Below, piece by piece: positions 8,850 to 16,967 of a stretch of 64,000 bases of DNA (positions within the stretch are counted from its first letter, which is position 1; the number at the start of each line of letters is the position of its first letter). The position numbers were made by a program, and so were the translations under genes. Origin of the DNA: Nitrospirillum amazonense (GTDB lineage: Bacteria; Pseudomonadota; Alphaproteobacteria; Azospirillales; Azospirillaceae); contig NZ_VITV01000009.1 of NCBI RefSeq assembly GCF_007828035.1, positions 186,001 to 250,000 on the forward strand. Reading direction: 5' to 3'. A model generated the notes under the pieces. The model searched no databases. It was not told where the DNA came from and saw only the letters and a program-made list of their open reading frames with translations.

Positions 8850-9977
8850 GTGAACGCCGCCGCCCTAGACCTGTTCCTGCGCGGCGGCGTGGTCAGCCTG
8901 CTGGTCCTGCTGGCCGGCCGGCTGCTGGCGGAATACCCCCGGGTGAATGCCGCCCGGCTGGGCGCCCTGTTCGCCATGGGCAGTGCTGCCTACACCCTGT
9001 GCACCCTGGCCGGCGTGCATGCCTGGGCCGGGGTTCGCGCGGCGCCACTGACGGGGCTGGCCACGGCCAACAGCTTCGTTTTCTGGCTGTTCGCCTGCAG
9101 CCTGTTCGACGACGCCTTCCGCCCCCGCGCCTGGCACGGATTGGTCTGGCTGGCGCTGGCGGCCACGGGCATCACCCAAGGCCTGGTGCTGGTGCCGGGC
9201 CACCATGCGGCGGCCCGTCCCCTGGGCCTGGTGCTGGACCTGCAGCCCCTGCTCTGGGCTGGCCTGGCCGCCTGGCAGTCCATGGCCACGGCCGCCGCCG
9301 ACTTGGTGGAGCCGCGCCGCCGCCTGCGGCTGTTCATCGTGGCCGCAGCGGCCATGCATTCCATCGTCACGGCGCTGGCCACCCTGGCGGGCCCTTCCTC
9401 GACGGGGCGGGAACAGGCTGCGGGCGCCAGCGGCAACCTGCTGGACGCCGCCGGCCTGCTGACCATCGCCGGTGTCATCGCGTGGTCGCTGCTGCGCGTG
9501 GGCGGCGGTCAGGCCCTGTTCCACGATCCGTGCCCCCCTGTTCCTGCCGCGCCGCCGGCACCGGAGTCCGAGCCCGCCGCCCTCGATCCCATCTGGGTGA
9601 CGGCGCTGGAGCGCGCCATGCGTCTGGACCGCGCCTATCGCCGCGACGGCCTGACCATCGGTCAACTGGCGGTGGATCTGGGCCTGCCCGAGTATCGTCT
9701 GCGCCGGCTGATCAACCAGGGCCTGGGCCATCGCAACTTCAACGCCTTCCTCAACCACTACCGCCTGGCGGAGGCCAAGGCCGCGCTGGCCGATCCGGCA
9801 CAGGCCGAGGTGCCCATCCTGACCATCGCGCTGGACGCGGGCTTCGGCTCCCTGGGTCCGTTCAACCGCGCCTTCAAGGCGGACACCGGCCTGACACCCG
9901 GCGACTATCGCCGCCAGGCCCTGGCCGAACCGTCGAAAAGTGTGGTAGCGGCTAGCCGGATTTCAAATCCGGCATGA
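8850..9977 (+). CDS. Membrane-anchored AraC-family transcriptional regulator
   Basis: A 375-residue protein with an N-terminal half of about seven hydrophobic helices (residues 8-215) and a C-terminal AraC-type DNA-binding domain (about 260-360) with two helix-turn-helix units: LTIGQLAVDLGLPEYRLRRL and ILTIALDAGFGSLGPFNRAF, the second containing the family signature G-F-x(2)-L-x(2)-FNRAF. Such 7-TM/AraC fusions are usually taken to sense a membrane or extracytoplasmic signal while binding DNA. The start is GTG, 4 bp after the purT stop. The adjacency suggests co-transcription rather than a role in purine control. The last codons fall in a 19-bp palindrome (9955-9973) that may act as a stem-loop at the 3' end. 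Confidence 0.85.
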   Translation: MNAAALDLFLRGGVVSLLVLLAGRLLAEYPRVNAARLGALFAMGSAAYTLCTLAGVHAWAGVRAAPLTGLATANSFVFWLFACSLFDDAFRPRAWHGLVWLALAATGITQGLVLVPGHHAAARPLGLVLDLQPLLWAGLAAWQSMATAAADLVEPRRRLRLFIVAAAAMHSIVTALATLAGPSSTGREQAAGASGNLLDAAGLLTIAGVIAWSLLRVGGGQALFHDPCPPVPAAPPAPESEPAALDPIWVTALERAMRLDRAYRRDGLTIGQLAVDLGLPEYRLRRLINQGLGHRNFNAFLNHYRLAEAKAALADPAQAEVPILTIALDAGFGSLGPFNRAFKADTGLTPGDYRRQALAEPSKSVVAASRISNPA

Positions 9978-10035
9978 TCGCGCGGGACCGGAGCGTCAAG
10001 ACTGGCGGCCTCTCCCCCAGCGTTGAGCGCCGCCC

Positions 10036-11427
10036 ATGCCGCCCCGTCTGCTATCCGCCCTGCTGCTACCCCTGGCCCTGACCGCTTGCGACGGTGCCCG
10101 CCGCGCCGTGTCGGTGCCGGCCCATTTCACCAGCCACCAGATCTGCTCCGCCGTGTTCGTCGGCGGGTTGGACGCCGCCACCTTCTTCGCCCAGGGCGTC
10201 GCCCCGCAGATGCGGCCGGGGGGCGCCCTGACCCGCTATCAGGTCGATTACGACACCGGGACCGTCACCGTGCGGTTCGCCGGCCTGGTGAAGAGCAAGG
10301 CGGTATACGAAGGGCCGGCCGGCTGCCGCGTGCTGACGGCGGAGGATCCGCCGCCCGGGCCCCGCATCGCCCTGCCGCCGCCGACCCCGGCCCTGCTGCC
10401 GCCCATCGCCGGACCTGACGTGGTGGCGCCCGCCGATCCCACCTTGACGGCGGCGTTGGACCGGGCCTTCGCCGAGCCGGATAAGGCCCCCCACCGCTGG
10501 ACCAAGGCGGTCGTCATCCTGCACGATGGAAAGGTGGTGGCGGAGCGGTATGCCCCCGGCGTGGGTGTCGACACGCCTTTGATCGGATGGTCCATGACCA
10601 AGTCGGTCACCAACGCGCTGATCGGCATCCTGGTACGGCAGGGCAAGCTGACGGTGGACCAGCGCCTGGACGTGCCGGCTTGGGACCATGATGCGCGCCG
10701 GGACATCACCGTGGACGGCCTGCTGCGTATGACCAGCGGGTTGGACTTCGGCCAATCCCTGACCGCCGACTGGACCAGCATGGCCGACCCGACCACGCAG
10801 ATGGTTTATGCCCGCGCCGACATGGCGGCGATGGTGGAGGCCGCGCCAGCCAAAGCGCCGCCCGGCCAGGTCTGGACCTACAGCAACGGCAACACCCTGC
10901 TGCTGTCCCGCCTGATCAAGCAACGGACGGGCGGAAGCGGCTCGGAAGTCCTGGCCTTCGCCCACCGTGAGCTGTTCGACCCCCTGGGCATGGAGCATGC
11001 CACGCTGGAACTGGACGCCACCGGCACACCCATCGGATCCAGCCATATGTGGGCCACAGCGCGGGATTGGGCGCGCTTCGGCCAGCTGTTCCTGGATGAT
11101 GGCGTGGTGGGCGGCCGGCGCGTGCTGCCCGAGGGCTGGGTGGACTATTCCGCCCGCCTGACGCCGGGGTCGGAGGATTTCGGCTATGGCGCCGGCTTCT
11201 GGACCAACCGGGCCGGCCCTGCGAACAATGGGGGCGCCGCTGCCCGGCGGGTGCGCGCCGGCATGCCGGCCGACAGCTTCATGGCCCGCGGCAACCAGGG
11301 CCAGTCCATCGTCATCATCCCCAGCGCCCGCCTGGTGATCGTCCGACTGGGCATGTCCTATCAGCCCGAGGGCGACATCCTGGCGCTGGAGCGGCTGGTG
11401 GCCGATACGGTAGCGGCCTTCAAATGA
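10036..11427 (+). CDS. Lipoprotein serine hydrolase of the beta-lactamase class C / penicillin-binding family
   Basis: A 463-residue exported protein. Residues 1-18 are a lipoprotein signal ending in the lipobox LTAC (Cys18). About 110 residues of unassigned sequence with a Pro-rich linker precede the beta-lactamase-fold domain, which carries the nucleophile motif SMTK (Ser186, Lys189), the second catalytic motif YSN (Tyr282-Asn284) and a late GNQGQ segment standing where KTG/HTG normally is. This is the pattern of serine hydrolases annotated EstB-like or 6-aminohexanoate-dimer-hydrolase-like rather than of true AmpC. Substrate is unknown. It stands alone; the toxin-antitoxin operator begins 11 bp after its stop. 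Confidence 0.85.
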   Translation: MPPRLLSALLLPLALTACDGARRAVSVPAHFTSHQICSAVFVGGLDAATFFAQGVAPQMRPGGALTRYQVDYDTGTVTVRFAGLVKSKAVYEGPAGCRVLTAEDPPPGPRIALPPPTPALLPPIAGPDVVAPADPTLTAALDRAFAEPDKAPHRWTKAVVILHDGKVVAERYAPGVGVDTPLIGWSMTKSVTNALIGILVRQGKLTVDQRLDVPAWDHDARRDITVDGLLRMTSGLDFGQSLTADWTSMADPTTQMVYARADMAAMVEAAPAKAPPGQVWTYSNGNTLLLSRLIKQRTGGSGSEVLAFAHRELFDPLGMEHATLELDATGTPIGSSHMWATARDWARFGQLFLDDGVVGGRRVLPEGWVDYSARLTPGSEDFGYGAGFWTNRAGPANNGGAAARRVRAGMPADSFMARGNQGQSIVIIPSARLVIVRLGMSYQPEGDILALERLVADTVAAFK

Positions 11428-11437
11428 GCGCCACTTG

Positions 11438-11478
11438 TGCCATATGGCAGCTCATCCTATATTAACTGCCATATGGCA
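11438..11478. promoter_or_regulatory. Twin palindromic operators and promoter of the Xre/RES module
   Basis: The 12-bp perfect palindrome TGCCATATGGCA occurs twice, at 11438-11449 and 11467-11478, 29 bp centre to centre (close to three helical turns). The only AT-rich stretch between them, CTATATTAA at 11458-11466, is a plausible -10 box, so repressor bound at either copy would block transcription. AAGGAG at 11481-11486 is the ribosome site for the antitoxin ATG at 11493. Antitoxins of this family normally autoregulate; that the protein binds these repeats is inference. Confidence 0.75.
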
Positions 11479-11492
11479 TTAAGGAGTTCGCC

Positions 11493-11906
11493 ATGGCCCA
11501 GGCCCTACCTGCCAGCACGCCCGATGCGGCCGTCCCCGGCGCCGTCACCCAGGCCGAGGGGGCGGCCATGCTGCGCGCCGTCTTCAACCTGTTCCGCCTG
11601 TGGGGGGTGGACGACGGCCAGGCCCGCGTGCTGCTGGGCCAGCCCAGCCCGTCCACCTTCTACCGCTGGAAGCGGGGCGACATCGGCAGCCTGCCGTCGG
11701 ATCTGCTGTGGCGCCTGGGCGATCTGATGGGCATCCACAAGGCCTTGCGCTATCTGTTCATGGAGCCGGAGCGCGCCTATGCCTGGGTGGCCAAGCCCAA
11801 CGCCGCCTTCCACGGCAAATCGGCGCTGCAGCGCATGCTGGCCGGCGCCCCGTCCGACCTGACCGCCGTGCGCAACTACCTGGATGCGGAGCGCGGCGGG
11901 TGGTGA
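11493..11906 (+). CDS. Xre/MbcA/ParS-type antitoxin
   Basis: A 137-residue antitoxin. Residues 25-75 hold a helix-turn-helix (LRAVFNLFRLWGVDDGQARVL, then STFYRWKRGDI), and residues 90-137 hold the DUF2384 (MbcA/ParS/Xre C-terminal) domain, recognisable by W...PN..F.GKSALQRML and the end VRNYLDAERGGW, which in homologous complexes plugs the toxin active site. The start at 11493 has a strong AAGGAG site. The stop overlaps the toxin start in the string GTGA, which points to translational coupling. DNA binding to the two upstream TGCCATATGGCA palindromes is likely. Confidence 0.9.
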   Translation: MAQALPASTPDAAVPGAVTQAEGAAMLRAVFNLFRLWGVDDGQARVLLGQPSPSTFYRWKRGDIGSLPSDLLWRLGDLMGIHKALRYLFMEPERAYAWVAKPNAAFHGKSALQRMLAGAPSDLTAVRNYLDAERGGW

Positions 11907-12616
11907 CGCCGCCCGACACCCCGCCCACCACCGCCCTGGACTGGCGCCCGGCCTACCGCATCGTCCGCACCATCTACCCGCCCGTCTGGCTGTTCGAGGA
12001 CATCGCCGACCCGGCCGACTGGGACCTGATCGCCAGCGCGGAAGCCAAGACCAATCCCCGCGTGCGGGATGAGGTGGGCGACCTGTCGCTGGTGCCGGCG
12101 GCGCGCCGCCTGTCCGGCCCCGGGGCCAGCCTGGCCATGGGTGCCTTCACCCACACCTCCACCGACCGGCCCAGCCGCTTTTCCGACGGCGGCTTTGGCG
12201 TCTGGTACTGCGGCGACCGGTTCGAGGTGGCGCTGATGGAAACCGTCCATCACTTCAGCCGCTTCATGCGCATGACGGATGAGCCGGCGGCCGACGCCCA
12301 GTTCCGCGAGCTAACGGCCCGCGTGGCTGGCAGCCTCCACGACGTGCGCGGGGAAGTCTTCCGGGACTGCCTGGCACCGGACGATTGGGCGGCGGGCCAG
12401 GCGCTGGGCAAGCGGCTGAAGGCCCAGGGCAGCGACGGCGTGCTGTACCCCAGCGTGCGCTGGCCCCAGGGCCTGGCCGCCGCCCTGTACTACCCCGACC
12501 TGATCACCCCGCCCATCCTGCAGGCCCGCACCCTGCGCTATCATTGGGATGGCCGGGGCGCGACCCGCTACATCGTCATCGGCGAGGATGAATGGCGGGC
12601 GATGCCGGAGCCCTGA
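11903..12616 (+). CDS. RES-domain toxin (NAD+-degrading family)
   Basis: A 237-residue protein with the RES fold, whose characterised members deplete NAD+ by phosphorolysis or hydrolysis and are held in check by the cognate Xre antitoxin. Conserved positions visible are Arg19/Arg22 (YRIVR), Arg92 in SRFSDGGFGVWY, Tyr102, and Glu113 in ALMETVHH. The reading frame is open far upstream, but the only sensible start is the GTG at 11903 that overlaps the antitoxin stop by 4 nt; a GTG at 11900 is the alternative. It has a longer C-terminal half than the minimal RES domain (about 150 residues). A bidirectional terminator follows. Confidence 0.88.
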   Translation: MTPPDTPPTTALDWRPAYRIVRTIYPPVWLFEDIADPADWDLIASAEAKTNPRVRDEVGDLSLVPAARRLSGPGASLAMGAFTHTSTDRPSRFSDGGFGVWYCGDRFEVALMETVHHFSRFMRMTDEPAADAQFRELTARVAGSLHDVRGEVFRDCLAPDDWAAGQALGKRLKAQGSDGVLYPSVRWPQGLAAALYYPDLITPPILQARTLRYHWDGRGATRYIVIGEDEWRAMPEP

Positions 12617-12621
12617 AAGGC

Positions 12622-12654
12622 AACGGCCGCGCCCCGGGTGGGAGCGCGGCCGTT
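12622..12654. terminator. Bidirectional terminator between RES toxin and ferredoxin-NADP reductase genes
   Basis: An 11-bp perfect stem (AACGGCCGCGC at 12622-12632 with GCGCGGCCGTT at 12644-12654) between two convergent genes. The A and T bases at the stem ends give short U runs in either direction. Confidence 0.7.
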
Positions 12655-12679
12655 AACCGTACCGACGGGAATCGCTGGA

Positions 12680-13453
12680 TCAGCGCTCCACGAAGGCCTT
12701 TTCGATGACGTAGTGGCCGGGCTCGTTCGAGCTGCCTTCGCTCATGCCGGCCTCTTCGCACAGGTCCTGCAGATCCTTCAGCACGCCGGGGCCGCCGCAG
12801 ATCATGACGCGGTCCTGGGCCGGGTCGAACGGCTTCTCACCGATGTCGGCGAAGAACTTGCCATTTTTGATCAGGTCGGTCAGGCGGCCTTCGGTGCGGA
12901 AGGGCTCACGCGTCACGGTCGGGTAGTAGACCAGCTTGTCGCGCAGCATCTCGCCGATGAATTCGTCATTCGGCAGGTGCTTGGTGATGTCGTCGTAGTA
13001 GGCCAGCTCAGCCACGCGGCGCACGGTGTGGGTGACCACCACCTTCTCGAAGCGCTCGTAGACGTCCGGGTCCTTCATCAGGCTCATGAACGGGGCGAGG
13101 CCGGTGCCGGAGCCCAGCATATACAGGGTGCGGCCGGGCAGCAGGTTGTCCAGCAGCAGGGTGCCGGTGGCCTTGCGGCCGTACAGCACCTCATCCCCTT
13201 CCTGGATGTGTTGCAGGCGGGAGGTCAGGGGGCCGTTCGGCACCTTGATGCTGAAGAATTCCAGGTGCTCTTCATAATTGGTGCTGGCCATGGAATAGGC
13301 GCGCATCAGCGGGCGGCCCTCAACTTCCAGGCCCACCATGGTGAATTCGCCGTTGCGGAAGCGGAAGGACGGGTCGCGGGTCAGCCGGAAGCTGAACAGG
13401 TTGTCCGTCCAATGATGGACATGGGTGACCTTGCCGGACAGAAACGCGCTCAT
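12680..13453 (-). CDS. fpr: Ferredoxin--NADP+ reductase
   Basis: Flavoenzyme of 257 residues moving electrons between NADPH and ferredoxin or flavodoxin. The FAD-binding motif RAYSMAS is at 51-57, the phosphate-binding TSRLQ at about 77-81, the NADP-binding GSGTGLAPF at 114-122, the MICGGP segment near 218, and the C-terminal end GHYVIEKAFVER is the bacterial subclass I type in which the tail packs on the flavin. The frame is open to 13678, but MSAFLSGKV is the family N-terminus and has AAAGAGG and GAGG purine runs just upstream, so the start at 13453 was chosen. It is convergent with the RES toxin gene and may supply reductant for Fe-S assembly or oxidative-stress repair. Confidence 0.93.
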   Translation of the reverse strand: MSAFLSGKVTHVHHWTDNLFSFRLTRDPSFRFRNGEFTMVGLEVEGRPLMRAYSMASTNYEEHLEFFSIKVPNGPLTSRLQHIQEGDEVLYGRKATGTLLLDNLLPGRTLYMLGSGTGLAPFMSLMKDPDVYERFEKVVVTHTVRRVAELAYYDDITKHLPNDEFIGEMLRDKLVYYPTVTREPFRTEGRLTDLIKNGKFFADIGEKPFDPAQDRVMICGGPGVLKDLQDLCEEAGMSEGSSNEPGHYVIEKAFVER

Positions 13454-13773
13454 CCTCGCTATACCTCTTTCCTGACTCACCGGAAAACATCGCTTTAAGC
13501 CGGGGAGAATGGCGGTTTCCCGCCCTTCCGCAAATGCGAAAATACACTGCCCTGGATCGCTGCGACTGCATATCTGGTCGAATAGTCCGGTATTACAAGC
13601 CAATCTTGGAAAAAAATTCCCTTCCCCACCGCACGGTGCGGTCAACCAAAGGATGAGGGCGGGAGCGCGACGATGCACCTATCCTAAATGGCCACCCTGT
13701 TTGGACAGGGGTTGTTTGCGCTTTCTTTACGGGATGGGCCTCAGAATGCCCTTCCCGATCCTGGGGAGAGGAC
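13454..13773. other. Intergenic region upstream of fpr and the soluble MCP
   Basis: 320 bp between divergent starts. It is less GC-rich than its surroundings, with a run of A at about 13609-13617, so promoters for both genes are likely here. I could not define a specific operator, riboswitch or RNA gene. Confidence 0.4.
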
Positions 13774-15186
13774 ATGGCCGTGGACACCCACCAATCGATA
13801 CCACTGCGCGCCGACGCCGGCACGCTGATCGCCGACATCGCCTCCGAGGTCGGGCGCCTGAGCGTCGACATCGCCGATGTGGTCGGCAGCATCCATCAGG
13901 TGGACAGCGCCATCGACAACCAGGGCAAGCAGCTGGCCGGCATCCAGGCGGCGACGCGCGACATCGTCGCCAGCAATCGCGCCATCGCCGGCATGGCCCA
14001 GGCGACGCAGGCCGTGGCGGCCGGCGCGCGGCGGGACATCGACGCCTCCGCCGGGGAAATCCGCCAGTCGCTGTCCGCCATCGGCGACCTGGTCGCGGCG
14101 GTGAACGCCAGCGCGAATGAACTGGGCGGGCTGGAGGGCGCCATGGGCCGGGTGGCCCGCGTGTCCAGCGACATCAACCGCATCGCGGCCCAGACCAACC
14201 TGCTGGCCCTGAACGCCACCATCGAGGCGGCGCGCGCCGGCGAAGCCGGCAAGGGCTTCGCCGTCGTCGCCACCGAGGTGAAGGCCCTGGCCCGCCAGAC
14301 GGCCGAGGCCACCGCCGAGATCGACGCCACGCTGAAGGCCCTGACCGAGCAGGTGCGCCGCCTGACGGCCCGCATGGCGGCGGGGTCGGAACAGGCGGAA
14401 CGGGTGGGCCGCAGCACCGCCACCATCGGCCAGGCGGTGGAAACGGTGGGCACGGCCGTGGCCCAGGTGGAGGAGAACGCCACCGCCATCGCCGGCGCCA
14501 CCGGCGATATAGCCCGGCGCTGCGACGGCTTCCAGGAGACGGTGGACGCGCTGCACCGTGACGCGGCATCGTCCGGCACGGCGCTGAAGACCGCGACCAC
14601 CCATCTGGACCGCACGCTGGAGCGGGCGGAGGCCATCATGATGCTGACCGCCACCTCCGGCTACGCGACGGAGGACACGCCCTTTATCGACCGGGCGCGC
14701 GAGGTGGCGGGCCAGATATCGGCCCGCATGGAACAGGCCCTGGCGGCGGGTGAGTTGACCATGGACGACCTGTTCGACACCGACCTCAAGCCCATCGCCG
14801 GCAGCAACCCACAACAATACATGACTCGCTACATCCCCTTCCTGGACGCGGCCGTCACCCCCCTGCACGATCCCGTCCTGGCCATGGACCCGCGCATGGT
14901 CTTCTGCGCGCCCACCGACCACAACCGCCTGATCCCCTGTCATAATCCGCAGTTCCGCAAGCCCCACGGACCCGACCCGGTGTGGAATGCCGCCAATGGC
15001 CGCAACCGCCGCGTTTACGCCGACAAGACGGCCACCGCCGTCAGCCGCAGCACCGCGCCGTTCCTGCTGCAGACCTACCGCCGCGACATGGGCGGCGGCG
15101 TCTTCGCCCTGATGAAGGACGCCTCCGCCCCCATCTGGGTGCGCGGGCGGCTGTGGGGCGGCCTGCGGGTCTGCTACCGCGCCTGA
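13774..15186 (+). CDS. Soluble methyl-accepting chemotaxis protein with C-terminal sensor domain
   Basis: A 470-residue chemoreceptor without any membrane helix. Long heptad-patterned helices (about 15-280) surround the signalling hairpin at 138-170 ([20 protein letters not shown], then [10 protein letters not shown]). Residues about 300-470 form a separate C-terminal domain with conserved-looking CHNPQF near 392, a NRRVY segment, [26 protein letters not shown] and WGGLR. I know this C-terminal module from other alphaproteobacterial receptors, where it resembles a cytoplasmic Cache-like sensor placed after the signalling part; its ligand is not known to me. The protein should sit in cytoplasmic receptor arrays and signal through CheA/CheW. 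No che genes are in the window. Start follows a GGGGAGAGG site. Confidence 0.85.
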   Translation: MAVDTHQSIPLRADAGTLIADIASEVGRLSVDIADVVGSIHQVDSAIDNQGKQLAGIQAATRDIVASNRAIAGMAQATQAVAAGARRDIDASAGEIRQSLSAIGDLVAAVNASANELGGLEGAMGRVARVSSDINRIAAQTNLLALNATIEAARAGEAGKGFAVVATEVKALARQTAEATAEIDATLKALTEQVRRLTARMAAGSEQAERVGRSTATIGQAVETVGTAVAQVEENATAIAGATGDIARRCDGFQETVDALHRDAASSGTALKTATTHLDRTLERAEAIMMLTATSGYATEDTPFIDRAREVAGQISARMEQALAAGELTMDDLFDTDLKPIAGSNPQQYMTRYIPFLDAAVTPLHDPVLAMDPRMVFCAPTDHNRLIPCHNPQFRKPHGPDPVWNAANGRNRRVYADKTATAVSRSTAPFLLQTYRRDMGGGVFALMKDASAPIWVRGRLWGGLRVCYRA

Positions 15187-15353
15187 GGTTGAGGCCAAAC
15201 CTATCCCTTTTCGCCGGGCTGCAACACCAGCGTCACAAGACTGGCATACCCTGGGATTAGCATGCGGTTAAACGTGCCTGCCCGGGGGGCGGGTGGCGCG
15301 CGGCTGCGGTCCCTAAACCCAAGGGGCGCGGCATTCAGGGGGAATGAAGCGAC

Positions 15354-15863
15354 ATGGCGAAGGTCTACCGCGTTCTGTTTCTGTGCCAGTTCAACTCCGC
15401 CCGCAGCATCATGGCCGAAGCGCTGATGCGCCATTGGGCCGGCGGCCGGTTCGAAGTGTTCAGCGCCGGGTCCGACCCGCTGCCGGAGTGCAACCCCATC
15501 GCCCTGGACCTGCTGACCAAGGCCCGCATTCCCACCGAGGGCCTGCATCCCAAGTCGTGGAACGAATTCGCGGGCCCCGACGTGGCGCCCATGGACTTCA
15601 TCTTCCACACCTGCGACATGAGCGCCAAGGCGGAGGCGCCCCACTGGCCCGGCCACCCGATGATCGCCCACTGGGGCTTCCCCGACCCGCAGGGGTTCAA
15701 AGGGTCGGAGGTGGAGCAGCGGGCCTTGTTCAACCTGCTGTTCGGCATGATCGAGCGCCGGGTGCGCATCTTCTGTTCCCTGCCGGAGCAGAGGCTGGCC
15801 CGCCTGACGGCCGAGGCGCTGACGGCGATGCACAGCGAAGAGGGTTGGGCGGCGGCCGGCTGA
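15354..15863 (+). CDS. Low-molecular-weight phosphatase family protein, ArsC-like arsenate reductase
   Basis: A 169-residue LMW-PTP-fold enzyme. The P-loop CQFNSARS gives Cys11 and Arg17, the C-x5-R motif, and Asp111 in the GFPDP segment is the expected general acid. The PTP-type arsenate reductases and tyrosine phosphatases share this fold; the N-S-A-R-S P-loop and overall sequence are closer to the arsenate reductase branch, yet no arsR, arsB or acr3 gene lies nearby and the additional resolving cysteines of thioredoxin-coupled ArsC are not obvious (Cys46 and Cys87 are the only near candidates). A related gene follows after 44 bp, probably in one operon. Confidence 0.8.
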   Translation: MAKVYRVLFLCQFNSARSIMAEALMRHWAGGRFEVFSAGSDPLPECNPIALDLLTKARIPTEGLHPKSWNEFAGPDVAPMDFIFHTCDMSAKAEAPHWPGHPMIAHWGFPDPQGFKGSEVEQRALFNLLFGMIERRVRIFCSLPEQRLARLTAEALTAMHSEEGWAAAG

Positions 15864-15907
15864 GCCGGCCCTTCCCCAGCCCTCCCGCCCCGTACCGGAC
15901 GAGTCCC

Positions 15908-16480
15908 ATGATGCCGCCCGACAGCCAGACGCCGGACATGACCTTGCCCCAGCCGCCGAACGGCACCCGCTACGGCATGGTGAACCGGCGCCTGGGCGTG
16001 CTGTTCGTCGGGCGGGTCAACGCCGGCCGCAGCATGATGGCGGAGGCGCTGCTGCGTCATCATGCCGGCCATCGATTCGACGCCCACAGCGCGGGCCTGA
16101 CCCCTGTGGACCGGCCCAACCCCTACGCCCTGGCCCGCCTGCGGGCGGAGGGCGTCGCGACCGCCGGCCTGGCGCCCAAACCGCTGGAGCGCTTCATGGC
16201 GCCGGACGCCCCGCCGGTGGACATCGTCATCACGGTCAGCGAGCTGGCGGCGACGGGCATGGCCGGCGCCTGGCCGGGCCAGCCGGTGACCGCGCACTGG
16301 GCCCTGCCCGACCCGGACCCCGCCCTGTATCCGGATGCCGACGCGCCTGAGGTACTGGTGGACGCCATCTTCCAGGATTTGCGGCGGCGGATCGATGTGC
16401 TGTCCGTCCTGCCCGCCCACTGCCTGCTGGCGCTGAGCCAGTGGCAGGATGAGGACGACGACGGGCTGCGCACCGCCTGA
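15908..16480 (+). CDS. Catalytically degenerate LMW-PTP/ArsC-family paralogue
   Basis: A 190-residue paralogue of the preceding gene product. The fold signature aligns (VLFVGRVNAGRSMMAEALL here, VLFLCQFNSARSIMAEALM there), but the nucleophilic Cys is replaced by Gly35. The P-loop Arg41, the SAG segment and the HWALPDPDP acid loop remain, so the anion-binding site may persist without catalysis. An N-terminal extension of about 27 residues precedes the domain. Two ATG codons are adjacent (15908 and 15911). The reading frame is intact and codon use looks like its neighbours, which argues against a decaying pseudogene. A regulatory or phosphate/arsenate-binding role is speculation. Confidence 0.75.
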   Translation: MMPPDSQTPDMTLPQPPNGTRYGMVNRRLGVLFVGRVNAGRSMMAEALLRHHAGHRFDAHSAGLTPVDRPNPYALARLRAEGVATAGLAPKPLERFMAPDAPPVDIVITVSELAATGMAGAWPGQPVTAHWALPDPDPALYPDADAPEVLVDAIFQDLRRRIDVLSVLPAHCLLALSQWQDEDDDGLRTA

Positions 16481-16967
16481 TTTCGCAAGACGGAAAAGCC
16501 CGCCAGGCGGATAATTAAGCCGCCAATGGATAAAGCATACCCAGAGCGGACGATAATTCAGCCAGGCATAGCAATCGTTGCATTTTTTCCGGAATTCGCG
16601 AAAAGCGAGTGCCGTGTTGTGACACCGCTCACTGGCAGCGGCGTGAGGCACTGCCCATAGTCCGCTGCAATAATGAGGGCCCATGGGATCGGACGGATCG
16701 GGTGCGGGGGCATCGGATCGCCGGGGACAGGCCATCGTTTAGGAAAGCGCACCGCTGCCGGCTGTAGCCGCCTGCCCCTGGGGCCTCCTCTGGGGTGAGA
16801 CGGCGCGGAAGGGTTTGCCCTTCGCATCCGGTGGACAGCCATCGCCCGGTTCATGCCGTGGCGGCGCGTTGCCGCGCGTGTGCGATTTCGAGACCGACAC
16901 CATCGCCCACCCGGCGGGAATCGTCCCGCCGGCACCCGGGCATTTTGCGCCGAGCGAGACCAAGACC
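16481..16967. other. Long intergenic region before the RND adaptor gene
   Basis: 487 bp without a convincing gene. The first part (about 16500-16640) is relatively AT-rich and has an 11-bp near-repeat, ATAATTAAGCC at 16511-16521 and ATAATTCAGCC at 16553-16563, plus a small stem with T run (GCAATCGTTGC followed by ATTTTTT, 16571-16588) that could be a weak terminator for the phosphatase pair. The rest is GC-rich leader of the efflux operon. No regulator gene of TetR or MarR type is present. Confidence 0.4.

Noticed and set aside
9955-9973. GCCGGATTTCAAATCCGGC looks like the anticodon arm of a UCA-reading (selenocysteine) tRNA.
   Set aside because: No acceptor, D or T arm can be fitted around it, and it lies at the 3' end of the AraC-type gene; a simple palindrome or 3' stem is the better reading.
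15354-16480. Arsenic resistance (ars) operon.
   Set aside because: No arsR, arsB/acr3 or arsH is nearby, and the second ArsC-like protein lacks the nucleophile.
16558-16935. 125-codon minus-strand open frame in the gap before the RND adaptor.
   Set aside because: Arg/Pro-rich translation, no ribosome site and no domain; treated as non-coding.
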